From: JTS-AC122 sp050246015
GTDB lineage: Bacteria > Planctomycetota > Phycisphaerae > Phycisphaerales > UBA1924
Length of the DNA stretch: 64,000 nucleotides
NCBI GenBank assembly: GCA_050246015.1
Contig: JBFWWU010000014.1
Coordinates: 50,146-114,145, forward strand
Direction: 5' to 3'
Shown here: one piece after another, positions 28,403 through 36,833 of the stretch
Numbering within the stretch: position 1 is the stretch's first letter
Layout of the letters: each line of letters begins with the position of its first letter
The notes under the pieces: generated by a model
The model's database searches: none
Seen by the model: the letters and a program-made list of their open reading frames with translations, nothing else
What the model was told of the DNA's origin: nothing
Made by a program: the position numbers and the translations under genes

Positions 28403-30484
28403 ATGGGACGCATTCGAAGTGATCGACGGGCCGCGGGCAATCGCGGGAATCGAATTGAGTGCGGACACAAGGACGAAGCGGCATCCGTCGATTCACGGAC
28501 ACGGCAGAGAGGAGCGGTCAAAGGGGACCGTTCGAGGAGAACAGGCGTGATTCAGGATCTTCACCCGGCGATGCAGGACCTGCTTGAGCACAGCCGCACG
28601 CGCGGCTGGCTCAGTTACGAGGAACTCAACAACACCCTCCCCGACGAGATGGTCGATGCCGATCACCTCCACGAGTTGCTCGTGACGATCGATCAACTGG
28701 GCATCGAACTTGTCGATGAGATGGAGTTCCGGGCCCGGCGGTGGCGAGAGTCGCGTGATCGTGGAGACGCCGGATCCCCGCCGGGCGATGGGCTGAACCC
28801 CCTCGCGCCGACCGACCGCGCCATGAGCGTCCCCGGCGCCGATGATCGCCGGGCCCGGTCCCGCTCCTCGGGCCGATCCGTGGGTGAGGGCAAGTGGGCG
28901 CCGGTCCAACTCTCCGTGCTCGCCGCGCTTTCCAACAGCACCGCGGCCTCCGTCGGCGCCTCGGGCGCGGTCGCGCCCGATGAGTCCGCCGCCGATGACG
29001 CTTCGGATTCCCTCGACGACGACGACGCCGCCCTCCATAAGGAACTCGCCGAGGTCAGCGGAGAGGTGGACGGCAAGCGGATGGACGACCCCATCCGGAT
29101 CTACCTCTCGCAGATGGGATCGATCCCGCTGCTCTCTCGCGAGGAGGAAGTGCGACTGGCCAAGAAGATCGAGACGACACGCATGATCTTCCGCCGCCGG
29201 GCGCTGGAGAGCGACTACGTCCTGGTGCACGCGGTGGAACTGCTCAAGCAAGTTGCCAGCGGCTCGTCGCCGTTCGATCGCACGATGCGCACCTCGACGA
29301 TGGAGGACGATGCCCGCGACCGCATCCTGAAGCGCATCCCGTACAACCTCAAGACGATCGAGCGGCTCTTGCAGGCCAACCGCGCCGATTGGGAGTCGCT
29401 CAAACTGGTGCACGCGGAAGCCGATCCGGCCGTGCGCGCGTCGATCGAGGACCGGATGGCGACGCGCCGCCGGAAAATGGCGGTGCTGACCGAGGAACTG
29501 AGCCTGCGCACCGGCAAGATCATCCCGCTCATGAAGAAACTTCGGAGCATCGCGAAGAAGATGCACGACCTGGACGTGCAGATCCGCCGCGCCGAGCGCA
29601 GCCGCTCGCCAGTCGATGCCGACGACGTGCAGGTGATGCGAGAGGAACTCGGGGGGCTCAAGGACCTGGTGCTCGAAACGCCTTCACAACTCGTGTCGCG
29701 CATCAGGGATCTGAACACGGTCTTCTGGGAGTACGAGCAGGCCAAGCGCGACCTGGCCGGGGGCAACCTGCGCCTGGTCGTGTCGATCGCGAAGAAGTAC
29801 CGCAACCGCGGGCTGGTCTTCCTCGACGTCATCCAGGAGGGCAACACGGGGCTCCTGCGCGCGGTGGACAAGTACGAGTACAAGCGCGGGTACAAGTTCA
29901 GCACCTACGCCACGTGGTGGATCCGCCAGGCGATCACCCGCGCCATCGCCGATCAGGCACGCACCATCCGCGTCCCCGTGCACATGATCGAGATGATGGG
30001 CAAACTCAAGTCGCTGGCCAAGCAGTTGCAGCAGGAGACCGGCGCCGAGCCCACCATCGAGGAACTGGCCGAGCGCTCGGGCATGTCCGTCTCGGACGTC
30101 AAGCGCGTCCTGCGCACCAGCAAACCGCCCGTCTCGCTCGACAAACCTGTCGGCGACGGCGAAGAGTCCTTCCTGGGCGACTTCCTGGAAGATCCCAAGA
30201 CCTCGTCCCCCAACGGCGTCGCCGCCCAGGACATGCTTAAGGGCCGCATCGATCAGGTTCTCAAGAGCCTCACCTACCGCGAACGCGAAATTATCAAACT
30301 CCGCTACGGCATCGGCGACGGGTACACCTACACCCTCGAAGAAGTCGGCAAGATCTTCAAGGTCACCCGCGAGCGGGTGCGACAGGTCGAGACCAAGGCG
30401 CTGCGCAAACTCCAGCACCCCGTGCGCGCCCGCAAACTCGCCGGCTTCGTCGAGGGCGCTCTGGAGCAACTCGACCGCGAGTGA
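28403..30484 (+). CDS. rpoD: Primary RNA polymerase sigma factor (RpoD/SigA)
   Basis: A 693-residue sigma-70 factor. GAGGAGG lies 7 bases before the ATG at 28403. Region 1.1 is at about residues 55-100, an acidic spacer follows at about 180-220, and region 1.2 is marked by DPIRIYLSQMGSIPLLSREE. Region 2 contains FSTYATWWIRQAITRAIADQ, region 3 follows RTIRVPVHMIEMM, and region 4 ends with VTRERVRQVETKALRKL. A long non-conserved region between 1.2 and 2 is present, as in other primary sigma factors. It should direct housekeeping transcription. Its stop codon is 26 bases before the chosen start of the next gene. Confidence 0.97.
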   Translation: MGRIRSDRRAAGNRGNRIECGHKDEAASVDSRTRQRGAVKGDRSRRTGVIQDLHPAMQDLLEHSRTRGWLSYEELNNTLPDEMVDADHLHELLVTIDQLGIELVDEMEFRARRWRESRDRGDAGSPPGDGLNPLAPTDRAMSVPGADDRRARSRSSGRSVGEGKWAPVQLSVLAALSNSTAASVGASGAVAPDESAADDASDSLDDDDAALHKELAEVSGEVDGKRMDDPIRIYLSQMGSIPLLSREEEVRLAKKIETTRMIFRRRALESDYVLVHAVELLKQVASGSSPFDRTMRTSTMEDDARDRILKRIPYNLKTIERLLQANRADWESLKLVHAEADPAVRASIEDRMATRRRKMAVLTEELSLRTGKIIPLMKKLRSIAKKMHDLDVQIRRAERSRSPVDADDVQVMREELGGLKDLVLETPSQLVSRIRDLNTVFWEYEQAKRDLAGGNLRLVVSIAKKYRNRGLVFLDVIQEGNTGLLRAVDKYEYKRGYKFSTYATWWIRQAITRAIADQARTIRVPVHMIEMMGKLKSLAKQLQQETGAEPTIEELAERSGMSVSDVKRVLRTSKPPVSLDKPVGDGEESFLGDFLEDPKTSSPNGVAAQDMLKGRIDQVLKSLTYREREIIKLRYGIGDGYTYTLEEVGKIFKVTRERVRQVETKALRKLQHPVRARKLAGFVEGALEQLDRE

Positions 30485-30510
30485 GCCTCACGCCCGCGTA
30501 CAGTCCCCGC

Positions 30511-31788
30511 ATGAGCGACGCACACGCCCGAGCCGCGGCTCACTCTTCCATCCAGACCTTCCTCGAACTCACCCAAGTCCCTACCGCCGCCGGCAAAGAG
30601 CAGGCCGTGATCGCGTGGATCCAGCGCTGGGCCGCGCGGCGCCCTCATATCAAACTCACCGCGGATCTCGCCGGGAACCTCCTGTTGTCGCACGTGGACG
30701 CCGCGCCGTTCGACCTCGGCGTGAGCCCCCAGGCCCCGCCGCTCTTCATCACCGCACACCTCGATCACCCCGCCTTCGTCGTCGAGCGAATCGTCTCACC
30801 CGACACCGTCGAACTTTCATTCCGCGGCGGTGTGATGGACGTCTTCTTCGATCACGCCCCTATCCGGATTCACCCGGGGTTCGACGCCGCTGACCGCGCC
30901 GGCGCATCGATCGCGGCCCGGCTGAGCGCCGTTTCCCCCTCGTCGTCCCCCGCCGGCAAGCACTATCTCGCCGACCTTCATCCCGATGCGAGCCACACCG
31001 TCAGCGTCGGAGACATCGCGACGTGGGACCTTCCCGCGGCGTCGCTCGAAGGCGATGAACTGCACACGGCGGCGTGCGACGACCTCGCCGCCGCCGCCGC
31101 CGCACTCTGCGCCTTCGATCGCATCCACCCCGCCGCGACCACGCCCGAGCCGGCCGGCGCCGGCACCGCGATCGGCTCGCGCCCCCCTAGCGTGCATCTG
31201 CTCTTCACCCGCGCCGAGGAAATCGGATTCATCGGTGCGATCGCCGCATGCAAACTCGGCACCATGCCGCGCGGCTCGCGCGTGATCGCCCTTGAGAACT
31301 CCCGTGCCTTTCCCGATTCTCCCATCGGCGCCGGCCCGATCGTCCGCGTCGGGGACCGCCTTTCCATCTTCACCCCCTGGCTCACCAACGCCTGCGCCAA
31401 GCGCGCCGAGCAACTCTTCGGCCCCGCCCAGCCCACCGCCGCTCAAACCAGCGCCGACCTGTCCCGGTCTCGCAAGTGGCAGCGCAAACTCATGGCCGGT
31501 GGAGCCTGCGAGGCATCGGTCTTCTGCGCCTACGGGTACGACGCCACCTGCCTGTGCCTGCCACTGGGCAACTACCACAACATGCCGCACCTGACCGAAC
31601 TGCAGGCCGGCGCCTACGACCGAGAACAGTTCGGCGTCCCTCGCGCCGCCCGGGAGTTCGTGCACCAAGACGACTACCTTGGGCTCATTGATCTGCTCAT
31701 CGGTCTGGCACAGGAGTTGCCGGCCGTCGATCCCATCCTCCAGCGCGTCGAAAAACTCTACGCCGACAAGGCCTATGTGCTCGACTAA
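30511..31788 (+). CDS. M42/M20-like metallo-aminopeptidase
   Basis: A 425-residue dinuclear zinc peptidase-like protein. Likely metal ligands can be read in order: His and Asp in ITAHLDHPAF (about residue 95), Asp-Asp in AACDDLAAAA (about 190), Glu-Glu in FTRAEEIGFIGA (about 240) and Glu in VIALENSRA (about 265); a late NYHNMPHLTE may supply the last His. This pattern fits M42 glutamyl aminopeptidases better than M20. A GTG at 30481 overlaps the rpoD stop and is an alternative start. It lies directly behind rpoD on the same strand. The substrate is unknown. Confidence 0.78.
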   Translation: MSDAHARAAAHSSIQTFLELTQVPTAAGKEQAVIAWIQRWAARRPHIKLTADLAGNLLLSHVDAAPFDLGVSPQAPPLFITAHLDHPAFVVERIVSPDTVELSFRGGVMDVFFDHAPIRIHPGFDAADRAGASIAARLSAVSPSSSPAGKHYLADLHPDASHTVSVGDIATWDLPAASLEGDELHTAACDDLAAAAAALCAFDRIHPAATTPEPAGAGTAIGSRPPSVHLLFTRAEEIGFIGAIAACKLGTMPRGSRVIALENSRAFPDSPIGAGPIVRVGDRLSIFTPWLTNACAKRAEQLFGPAQPTAAQTSADLSRSRKWQRKLMAGGACEASVFCAYGYDATCLCLPLGNYHNMPHLTELQAGAYDREQFGVPRAAREFVHQDDYLGLIDLLIGLAQELPAVDPILQRVEKLYADKAYVLD

Positions 31789-31827
31789 CTGCTGGCACAC
31801 CCCGCCAGACCAACGTATCCTTCTATC

Positions 31828-32175
31828 ATGGGAACTCATTCCTGCGGAAGCGGCGGTTGCTCGGGCCCGGCCCGGGACCTGCGGCGCGCCCCGGCCAGCG
31901 GTGAGGTGGTCAACCGCCCGTGCTGCGGCGGGCGCGATCTCGGCCCCCTTCAGGACCACGAAGGCCCGTCTGATGACGACATCGCCCGTTTCGGCGACGT
32001 CACCCAGAAATGCCCCGAGTGCCGGGCCGAACTCTACGACGACGCCGAGGTATGCTGGAAGTGCGGCTGCGCCATCAGCGGCGGGGCGACGCGGACCAGG
32101 CCCATCCCCACATGGATGCTCGTCTCCGCCGCCGTCGGTTGCGTCGGATTCATCATCATCATGATCTCCCGCTGA
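31828..32175 (+). CDS. Small zinc-ribbon membrane protein
   Basis: A 115-residue protein not assigned to a named family. Two Cys-rich N-terminal motifs (SCGSGGCSG and PCCGGRD) are followed by a zinc ribbon at about residues 62-80 (CPECRAELYDDAEVCWKCG) and a single C-terminal membrane helix (WMLVSAAVGCVGFIIIMIS). This tail-anchored layout would place the ribbon in the cytoplasm. It starts 39 bases after the aminopeptidase-like gene. The frame is convincing from the paired cysteines and the helix; the function is unknown. Confidence 0.75.
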   Translation: MGTHSCGSGGCSGPARDLRRAPASGEVVNRPCCGGRDLGPLQDHEGPSDDDIARFGDVTQKCPECRAELYDDAEVCWKCGCAISGGATRTRPIPTWMLVSAAVGCVGFIIIMISR

Positions 32176-32264
32176 CTTCGATCCCGAGTGCCTCGCCGGC
32201 GGCACGGCTCAGCCGGAACCGGCGCTCACCCCGGCGCGCCATGCACCGCGCATACGCTCCGACG

Positions 32265-33596
32265 ATGGACCAGCGCCATTCACCCGAATCCTCAGACACG
32301 CCAGACCCCCTCGAACTCGACCTGGATCCCAGGGTCGAGCCCTGCGTCTACCTCACCGCGGACATCCCGCCCGTCGGCGGCGTCATCAAGCAGCGCCCGG
32401 AGGATTTCTTCGTCGAGGAACTCCCCGCCTACGAACCCAGCGGCTCCGGCGAGCACATCTACCTCTTCATCGAGAAACGCGATATCTCCACCATGCACGC
32501 CGTGCAGGCCATCGCCAGGCATTTCGGCGTGCGCGTCGCCGACGTGGGCTACGCCGGGCTCAAGGACAAGGTCGCGGTCACCCGGCAACTCGTCTCCGTC
32601 CACACGCCCGGGAAAAAACCGGCGGATTTCCAGGCCTTCGAGCATCCCCGCATCGGCATCCTCTGGGCTGACCTGCACGCCAACAAACTCCGGCAAGGCC
32701 ACCTCGCCGGCAACCGGTTCGTCATCCGCATCCGCGGCACGGACCTGACCCGCGCCGTCAGCGCCCACCGCGCGCTCATGCGCCTCCACACGACCGGCGT
32801 GCCCAATCGAATCGGTGAGCAGCGCTTCGGGAACCTGCTCAACAATCACCTCGTCGGCCGGGCCCTGCTGCTGAAGGATCATCAACTCGCCGCGGACCTC
32901 CTGCTGGGGCCCAATCAGCGGTTCCCCGAGATGCAGCCCGAGGCCCGTGCGCTCTACGCCGCTGGAAAGTACGATGAGTCGCTCAGGGCCCTGCCCCGAA
33001 ACTCCGACACCGAGCGCCGCGTGCTCTGGTCACTGGCCAAGGGCAAGAAGGTTCATCACGCCGTCTACAACATGGGCCTCATGCCGATGCGGTTCTTCGT
33101 CACCGCGTTTCAGTCCGCCGTCTTCAACCGGGTGCTGGACCAGCGTCTGGGCGCCGGGACGCTGGGCGAACTGGTCGAGGGGGATCTTGCCTGGAAGCAC
33201 GACAACGGCGCGGTCTTCGCCGTTGATCGCGCGGTCCTGGATGATCCCACGACCCGCGATCGACTTGACACGATCCAGATCAGCCCCAGCGGGCCGATGT
33301 GGGGCGACGAGATGCCGCGCCCGGCGGACGGGTCCGCACCGGCGACGGTAGAACTCGCCGCGCTGGAGTCCTTCGCCGTCACGCCGCGGCACTTGATCGA
33401 CTTCTCACGCAAACTGCGAGATCCGCTCCCGGGAAAGCGACGCCCGCTCCGAGTGCCGCTCTCGTACCCCGATGTCGAAGGCGGGACCGACGCGCACGGC
33501 CACTACGTCAAGGTCGTGTTTGAACTCCCCGCCGGGTCATTCGCGACCGTCGTGCTCCGCGAACTCATGAAGCCCGATCTCGCACCGCTCGCTTGA
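32265..33596 (+). CDS. truD: tRNA pseudouridine(13) synthase TruD
   Basis: A 443-residue pseudouridine synthase that modifies U13 of certain tRNAs. The catalytic block VGYAGLKDKVAVTRQ near residues 93-107 has the active-site Asp. The N-terminal IKQRPEDFFVEELPAY and the TRUD-domain elements NRIGEQRFGN and FQSAVFNRVLD are also present. It is longer than E. coli TruD because of N-terminal and C-terminal additions. The ATG at 32265 is chosen; an ATG at 32241 would add eight residues. It is followed within 51 bases by the DinB-family gene. Confidence 0.94.
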   Translation: MDQRHSPESSDTPDPLELDLDPRVEPCVYLTADIPPVGGVIKQRPEDFFVEELPAYEPSGSGEHIYLFIEKRDISTMHAVQAIARHFGVRVADVGYAGLKDKVAVTRQLVSVHTPGKKPADFQAFEHPRIGILWADLHANKLRQGHLAGNRFVIRIRGTDLTRAVSAHRALMRLHTTGVPNRIGEQRFGNLLNNHLVGRALLLKDHQLAADLLLGPNQRFPEMQPEARALYAAGKYDESLRALPRNSDTERRVLWSLAKGKKVHHAVYNMGLMPMRFFVTAFQSAVFNRVLDQRLGAGTLGELVEGDLAWKHDNGAVFAVDRAVLDDPTTRDRLDTIQISPSGPMWGDEMPRPADGSAPATVELAALESFAVTPRHLIDFSRKLRDPLPGKRRPLRVPLSYPDVEGGTDAHGHYVKVVFELPAGSFATVVLRELMKPDLAPLA

Positions 33597-33646
33597 GCCG
33601 CCTCGTGCCGGCCGTCTACGCTCCCTTCTCACACACGGAGTCACGA

Positions 33647-34144
33647 ATGACACGCATCCTTCTGGACGCCATCCTGCGCACCTGGGACAAGCAGCGAGAT
33701 TACGCGCACCGACTCACCGCCGATCTGTCTGACGCCGACTTGGTCAGCCAGCCCGTCCCCGGAGTGGTCATGAATCACCCGGCGTGGGTATTTTCGCATA
33801 TCGGTCTGTACCCGCCGGTACTGACCAAGATCCTGCGCGCCGAGCCGTTCGACGATCCGGCGAGATCGCCCTACGGCAAGGAATCCAGGCCATCATCCCG
33901 GACCGCGGACTATCCGCCGAAACAGGCGCTCCTGGGCGCGTACTTCCGGGATCACGACCTGCTTGCCCGCACGCTCGAGGCGACGGACCAGCAGTTCCTG
34001 GCCCAGCCCGTCCCGCTGGAGCGATGGAAGCCGAGATTCCCGTACATCGCCGACCTCGTGGTTCACCTGATGATCGACCACGAAATGGGTCATCTTGGGC
34101 AGGTCAGCGCGTGGCGCCGCGCGGGCGGGCGTCCCTCGGTGTAA
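33647..34144 (+). CDS. DinB-family (metal-dependent four-helix) protein
   Basis: A 165-residue protein of the DinB/YfiT-like four-helix bundle fold. The metal-binding histidines can be placed as NHPAWVFSHIGLY near residue 42 and DHEMGHLGQVSAWRRAGGRP at the C-terminus. A GGAG stands 8 bases before the ATG at 33647. Members include thiol-dependent transferases and proteins of unknown role. It follows truD on the same strand and may be cotranscribed. The specific substrate is unknown. Confidence 0.85.
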   Translation: MTRILLDAILRTWDKQRDYAHRLTADLSDADLVSQPVPGVVMNHPAWVFSHIGLYPPVLTKILRAEPFDDPARSPYGKESRPSSRTADYPPKQALLGAYFRDHDLLARTLEATDQQFLAQPVPLERWKPRFPYIADLVVHLMIDHEMGHLGQVSAWRRAGGRPSV

Positions 34145-34176
34145 TGCGTCGCCGTGGCACTTCCCGGTGCGAGGGG

Positions 34177-34530
34177 CTACTTCGTTCGCGCTTCCTCAAG
34201 ATTGCCCGCGATCGCGAACACGCTGTCCAGCCTGGCGATCTCGAAGATCGACCGCACGCGGTCGGTCAGCGCGCACAGCACGATCCGGGTCCCCGTCTTG
34301 CGCGCCAGTTGCATCGCCTCGACCAGCGTCGCCAGCCCCGAACTGTCCATGTACCCGACACTCCCCAGATCCACGATGAGGCGCTTCGGCGCGCCGGCCT
34401 GAACCTTCTTGATCTCCTGACGCAGGATCGGTGACGCGGTCAGATCCACGTCGCCGACGGGCGTGATGATCGCCGCCGGGCCGTCGCTTCGGCTCGAGAC
34501 GGTCAGGGTTGAACTTCGCCGATCAGCCAT
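34177..34530 (-). CDS. STAS anti-sigma factor antagonist (RsbV/SpoIIAA-like)
   Basis: A 117-residue single STAS domain protein. The phosphorylatable Ser lies in VGYMDSSGLATLVEA near residue 60, in the family position. The N-terminal PVGDVDLTASPILRQEI matches the first strand and helix. AAAGGAGG precedes the ATG at 34530. It overlaps the anti-sigma/kinase gene by 8 bases, which indicates coupled translation. In the partner-switching scheme the dephosphorylated antagonist frees a sigma factor, or another target, from the kinase. No cognate sigma factor or phosphatase is nearby. Confidence 0.93.
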   Translation of the reverse strand: MADRRSSTLTVSSRSDGPAAIITPVGDVDLTASPILRQEIKKVQAGAPKRLIVDLGSVGYMDSSGLATLVEAMQLARKTGTRIVLCALTDRVRSIFEIARLDSVFAIAGNLEEARTK

Positions 34531-35110
34531 TCCCGCCTCCTTTCTTCGCGGCGGTTGTTGAGGTCGCGCCCCCCCCGTTCACGCACTGTATCGTGCAGCA
34601 ACCGCCGGCGCGAGCCCCGGCGTCGCTCGCGTCCGTCGAGGCCGATACACGACGCTTGAGCATCGACAATCTCATCCCCTTGGGTGAGCGATGTTCATAT
34701 TTCACATCGTCCATGACGGCGCGGATGATATGAACGCCCAGCCCGCCCGGGCGAACCTCGTCCAGATTCCGGCTCTTGATGACCCCAGGATCGACTTGCC
34801 GCGCCTCGTCCTCGATCACGATCCGCAGCGCGGCGACCATCACATCCGACACATGCCGGCAGCACTCCGCACCGGCTGCCTCGCTCAACTCCCGTCCGGC
34901 CGGTCCGGATTCCCCCAGCGGCCACAGGCTGATCCAGATCGGCCGATCGGCCGCCCGGTCGTACCCGTGCCGAATCACGTTGCACAGCGCCTCGTCCACC
35001 GCCAGCGCGATCTGCCCGCACGCCTCGTCCGTGAACCCCAGTCGGCGAGCAACCGCCGCCACCATCTCTCGCGCGCCGCTGAGGTACAACGGATTGCTGC
35101 GCAGTTCCAT
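34523..35110 (-). CDS. Anti-sigma regulatory kinase (RsbW/SpoIIAB-like)
   Basis: A 195-residue HATPase_c-type serine kinase. It starts like the family with RSNPLYLSGAREMVAAV, has the N-box LAVDEALCNVIRHGYD near residue 45 and the G-box RPGGLGVHIIRAVMDDV near 130. After the fold ends at MRLSMLKRR, an extra tail of about 40 residues rich in Ser, Ala and Gly contains the cysteine motif CCTIQC and overlaps the antagonist gene. The ATG at 35110 is preferred; an in-frame GTG at 35140 is possible, and codons beyond it translate the adjacent G-run as polyproline and are unlikely. It should phosphorylate the neighbouring STAS protein. Confidence 0.88.
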   Translation of the reverse strand: MELRSNPLYLSGAREMVAAVARRLGFTDEACGQIALAVDEALCNVIRHGYDRAADRPIWISLWPLGESGPAGRELSEAAGAECCRHVSDVMVAALRIVIEDEARQVDPGVIKSRNLDEVRPGGLGVHIIRAVMDDVKYEHRSPKGMRLSMLKRRVSASTDASDAGARAGGCCTIQCVNGGGATSTTAAKKGGGNG

Positions 35111-35165
35111 CCGAACTTCCGGCTCTGTGGACTCCGTCACCCGCGGTTGTGAACGCGCGGAGGAC

Positions 35166-35220
35166 GGGTGGTGAGGGGGAGGCGGGGGGGAGTGGGGGGA
35201 GGGGGGAGGGGGGGGGTGGT
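35166..35220 (+). repeat. G-run cluster upstream of the anti-sigma kinase gene
   Basis: The plus strand carries about 55 bases made almost only of G runs (five to nine G) broken by single A, T or C. On the minus strand, where the anti-sigma kinase is read, it is C-rich and lies 56-110 bases ahead of the start codon. It resembles the clusters at 22928-22972 and 59362-59398. Confidence 0.6.
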
Positions 35221-35341
35221 TCATTCCGGCGTACTCGTAAGAATGGGCGCGAAGCGTCGAAATACCTGATCGACCAAATTCATCGGCGAATCGTGCCCGA
35301 TAATCCGGAGTCAGCGTGCCCTGCTTCGCCTTTCGTTCGCA

Positions 35342-35740
35342 TTACTTGCCGTTCTGATTCGATCGGGCATACCACTCGCGCCACTCCTGGACCGCCAGTT
35401 TTCTCTCTGATTCCGGAGCAAATGGATCGTAACCGCGCCGCTCGCCGGTGATGCGCTGGAGCGAACCGATCGCAAACAGACGCACCGCCGAATCGTCGGA
35501 GTCGAGCGAAGCGATCAGGCGCGGCACGGCGGATTCATCATCAGCCTGCGCGGCGTTCCGCATCGCGCGGATGCGCGCCGCCGATTCCGGAGAATCCAGC
35601 GACGTCGGGACGCCGCATGAACCGGTCACCCCAGCCACCCCGAATACGCACGCCATCACGGCCCGACGCCCGATGCGCGCGCGTCGCGGCGTCTGGTTCG
35701 GAACATCACGATTCTCGCGTGTCTCAGAGCGCGGAGTCAC
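35342..35740 (-). CDS. Small lipoprotein with HEAT-like repeat
   Basis: A 132-residue protein. An Arg-rich N-terminus and hydrophobic segment (AVMACVFGVAGVTGSC) end in a lipobox-like sequence with Cys at about residue 42. The mature part contains AVPRLIASLDSDDSAVRLFA, a HEAT/PBS-lyase-type helical repeat, and ends with ERKLAVQEWREWYARS, which is common at the end of planctomycete HEAT-repeat proteins. It is probably a periplasmic or outer-membrane lipoprotein that binds another protein. The N-region is long, so an internal start is possible. Confidence 0.72.
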   Translation of the reverse strand: MTPRSETRENRDVPNQTPRRARIGRRAVMACVFGVAGVTGSCGVPTSLDSPESAARIRAMRNAAQADDESAVPRLIASLDSDDSAVRLFAIGSLQRITGERRGYDPFAPESERKLAVQEWREWYARSNQNGK

Positions 35741-35921
35741 GCTCGATAGTAGTCGAATCCCGGGATAGCCGTTGGACCGTGCCTGGCGCGCCGGGCCTCA
35801 CCCACAGGGGGCCAGGGTTGTTGCGGGCGGAAACAACGCGCGGGCCTCTTATCGATGGCCGCGACGCTCGCTCGCATCCGCTCTCTTCGCTACCATCGAA
35901 TGAGCCCAGCGAGCCAATCAC

Positions 35922-36713
35922 ATGCGACACCCACCAGCCATTCTCTCAGCCCCCAGTCGTTTCCCGTTTCGGTTCACATCGCCCGGCGCGCGGATCAGAA
36001 CGCTCATCTGGATCCCGGTCGCCGCGCTCGCGGCTATCTCGATGGTGGGCTGCGCCGCGACGAACGGCCTGACTCAAGGCTTCGAGCCGCTCAACTCGGA
36101 GAATGGTCCGGGGGGAGGCGTTGTGCTCGACACGCTGGATCCCAGCGCCGCGCCGCGGCATGACTACGCGGGGCCTACCCCGTCCGTCGTCGGCGTCGAG
36201 CGCGACAACTGGCAACCGACCACGATCCTCGTCCCGGGATCGACCGTCTATCACCACACGATCTACACCGATGACAAGCCCCGCTTCGCCACGGACACTG
36301 CCCGGGCGCGCGGGCAGTACCCAACCCAGTCAACCGCGCTTGACGCGGGCACGTCGGAACCCCGCGGGGCGCTGGCCCTTGAAGGACTCGCCGCCCCGAT
36401 TCGAGCAATGTCGGATATTGTCCGGTTCCCGTTCCGGGCGGTGTTCAACAAGAACCAGCGTCCCCTCAGCGTGCACCGCAGCCCGATCCCCTCCGAGCCG
36501 TTCGCCCGCGCGCCCGAAATCGCTTCTCAGTACGATGGCAAGCAGTCGGCGCTGAAGCCGACGATCACGGGATCACCCGTGCCGGGCACGAAGAAGCCGG
36601 TGAATTTGCAAAGCGGCGGTGCATCCTCGCCCGATCAGGGCACGCCTCCACCCATACCGCCCGCGCGACCGGGATCGCCGGAGAGTTTCCAACCGGGCAA
36701 GCCGACGCGGTAG
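35922..36713 (+). CDS. Hypothetical lipoprotein
   Basis: A 263-residue protein that I do not recognise. A long N-terminal segment leads into a hydrophobic stretch and lipobox (LAAISMVGC), so it should be lipid-anchored. The body has few motifs; a short patch, PIRAMSDIVRFPFRAVFN, looks like an amphipathic helix. The last 80 residues are rich in Pro, Gly and Ser and are probably disordered. Codon use matches the neighbours, which supports a real gene. It is likely an envelope protein of unknown role. Confidence 0.65.
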   Translation: MRHPPAILSAPSRFPFRFTSPGARIRTLIWIPVAALAAISMVGCAATNGLTQGFEPLNSENGPGGGVVLDTLDPSAAPRHDYAGPTPSVVGVERDNWQPTTILVPGSTVYHHTIYTDDKPRFATDTARARGQYPTQSTALDAGTSEPRGALALEGLAAPIRAMSDIVRFPFRAVFNKNQRPLSVHRSPIPSEPFARAPEIASQYDGKQSALKPTITGSPVPGTKKPVNLQSGGASSPDQGTPPPIPPARPGSPESFQPGKPTR

Positions 36714-36833
36714 TTCCACGGTCAGTCGGCGCAATTCATCCTTGACCCGCTCTGGCTCATCAGGTAGCTTTGAAAATCCCATGAACGTCACCGCACGTGG
36801 GGGGGATCGCGTTATCGGCCTCGGAGCATGATC

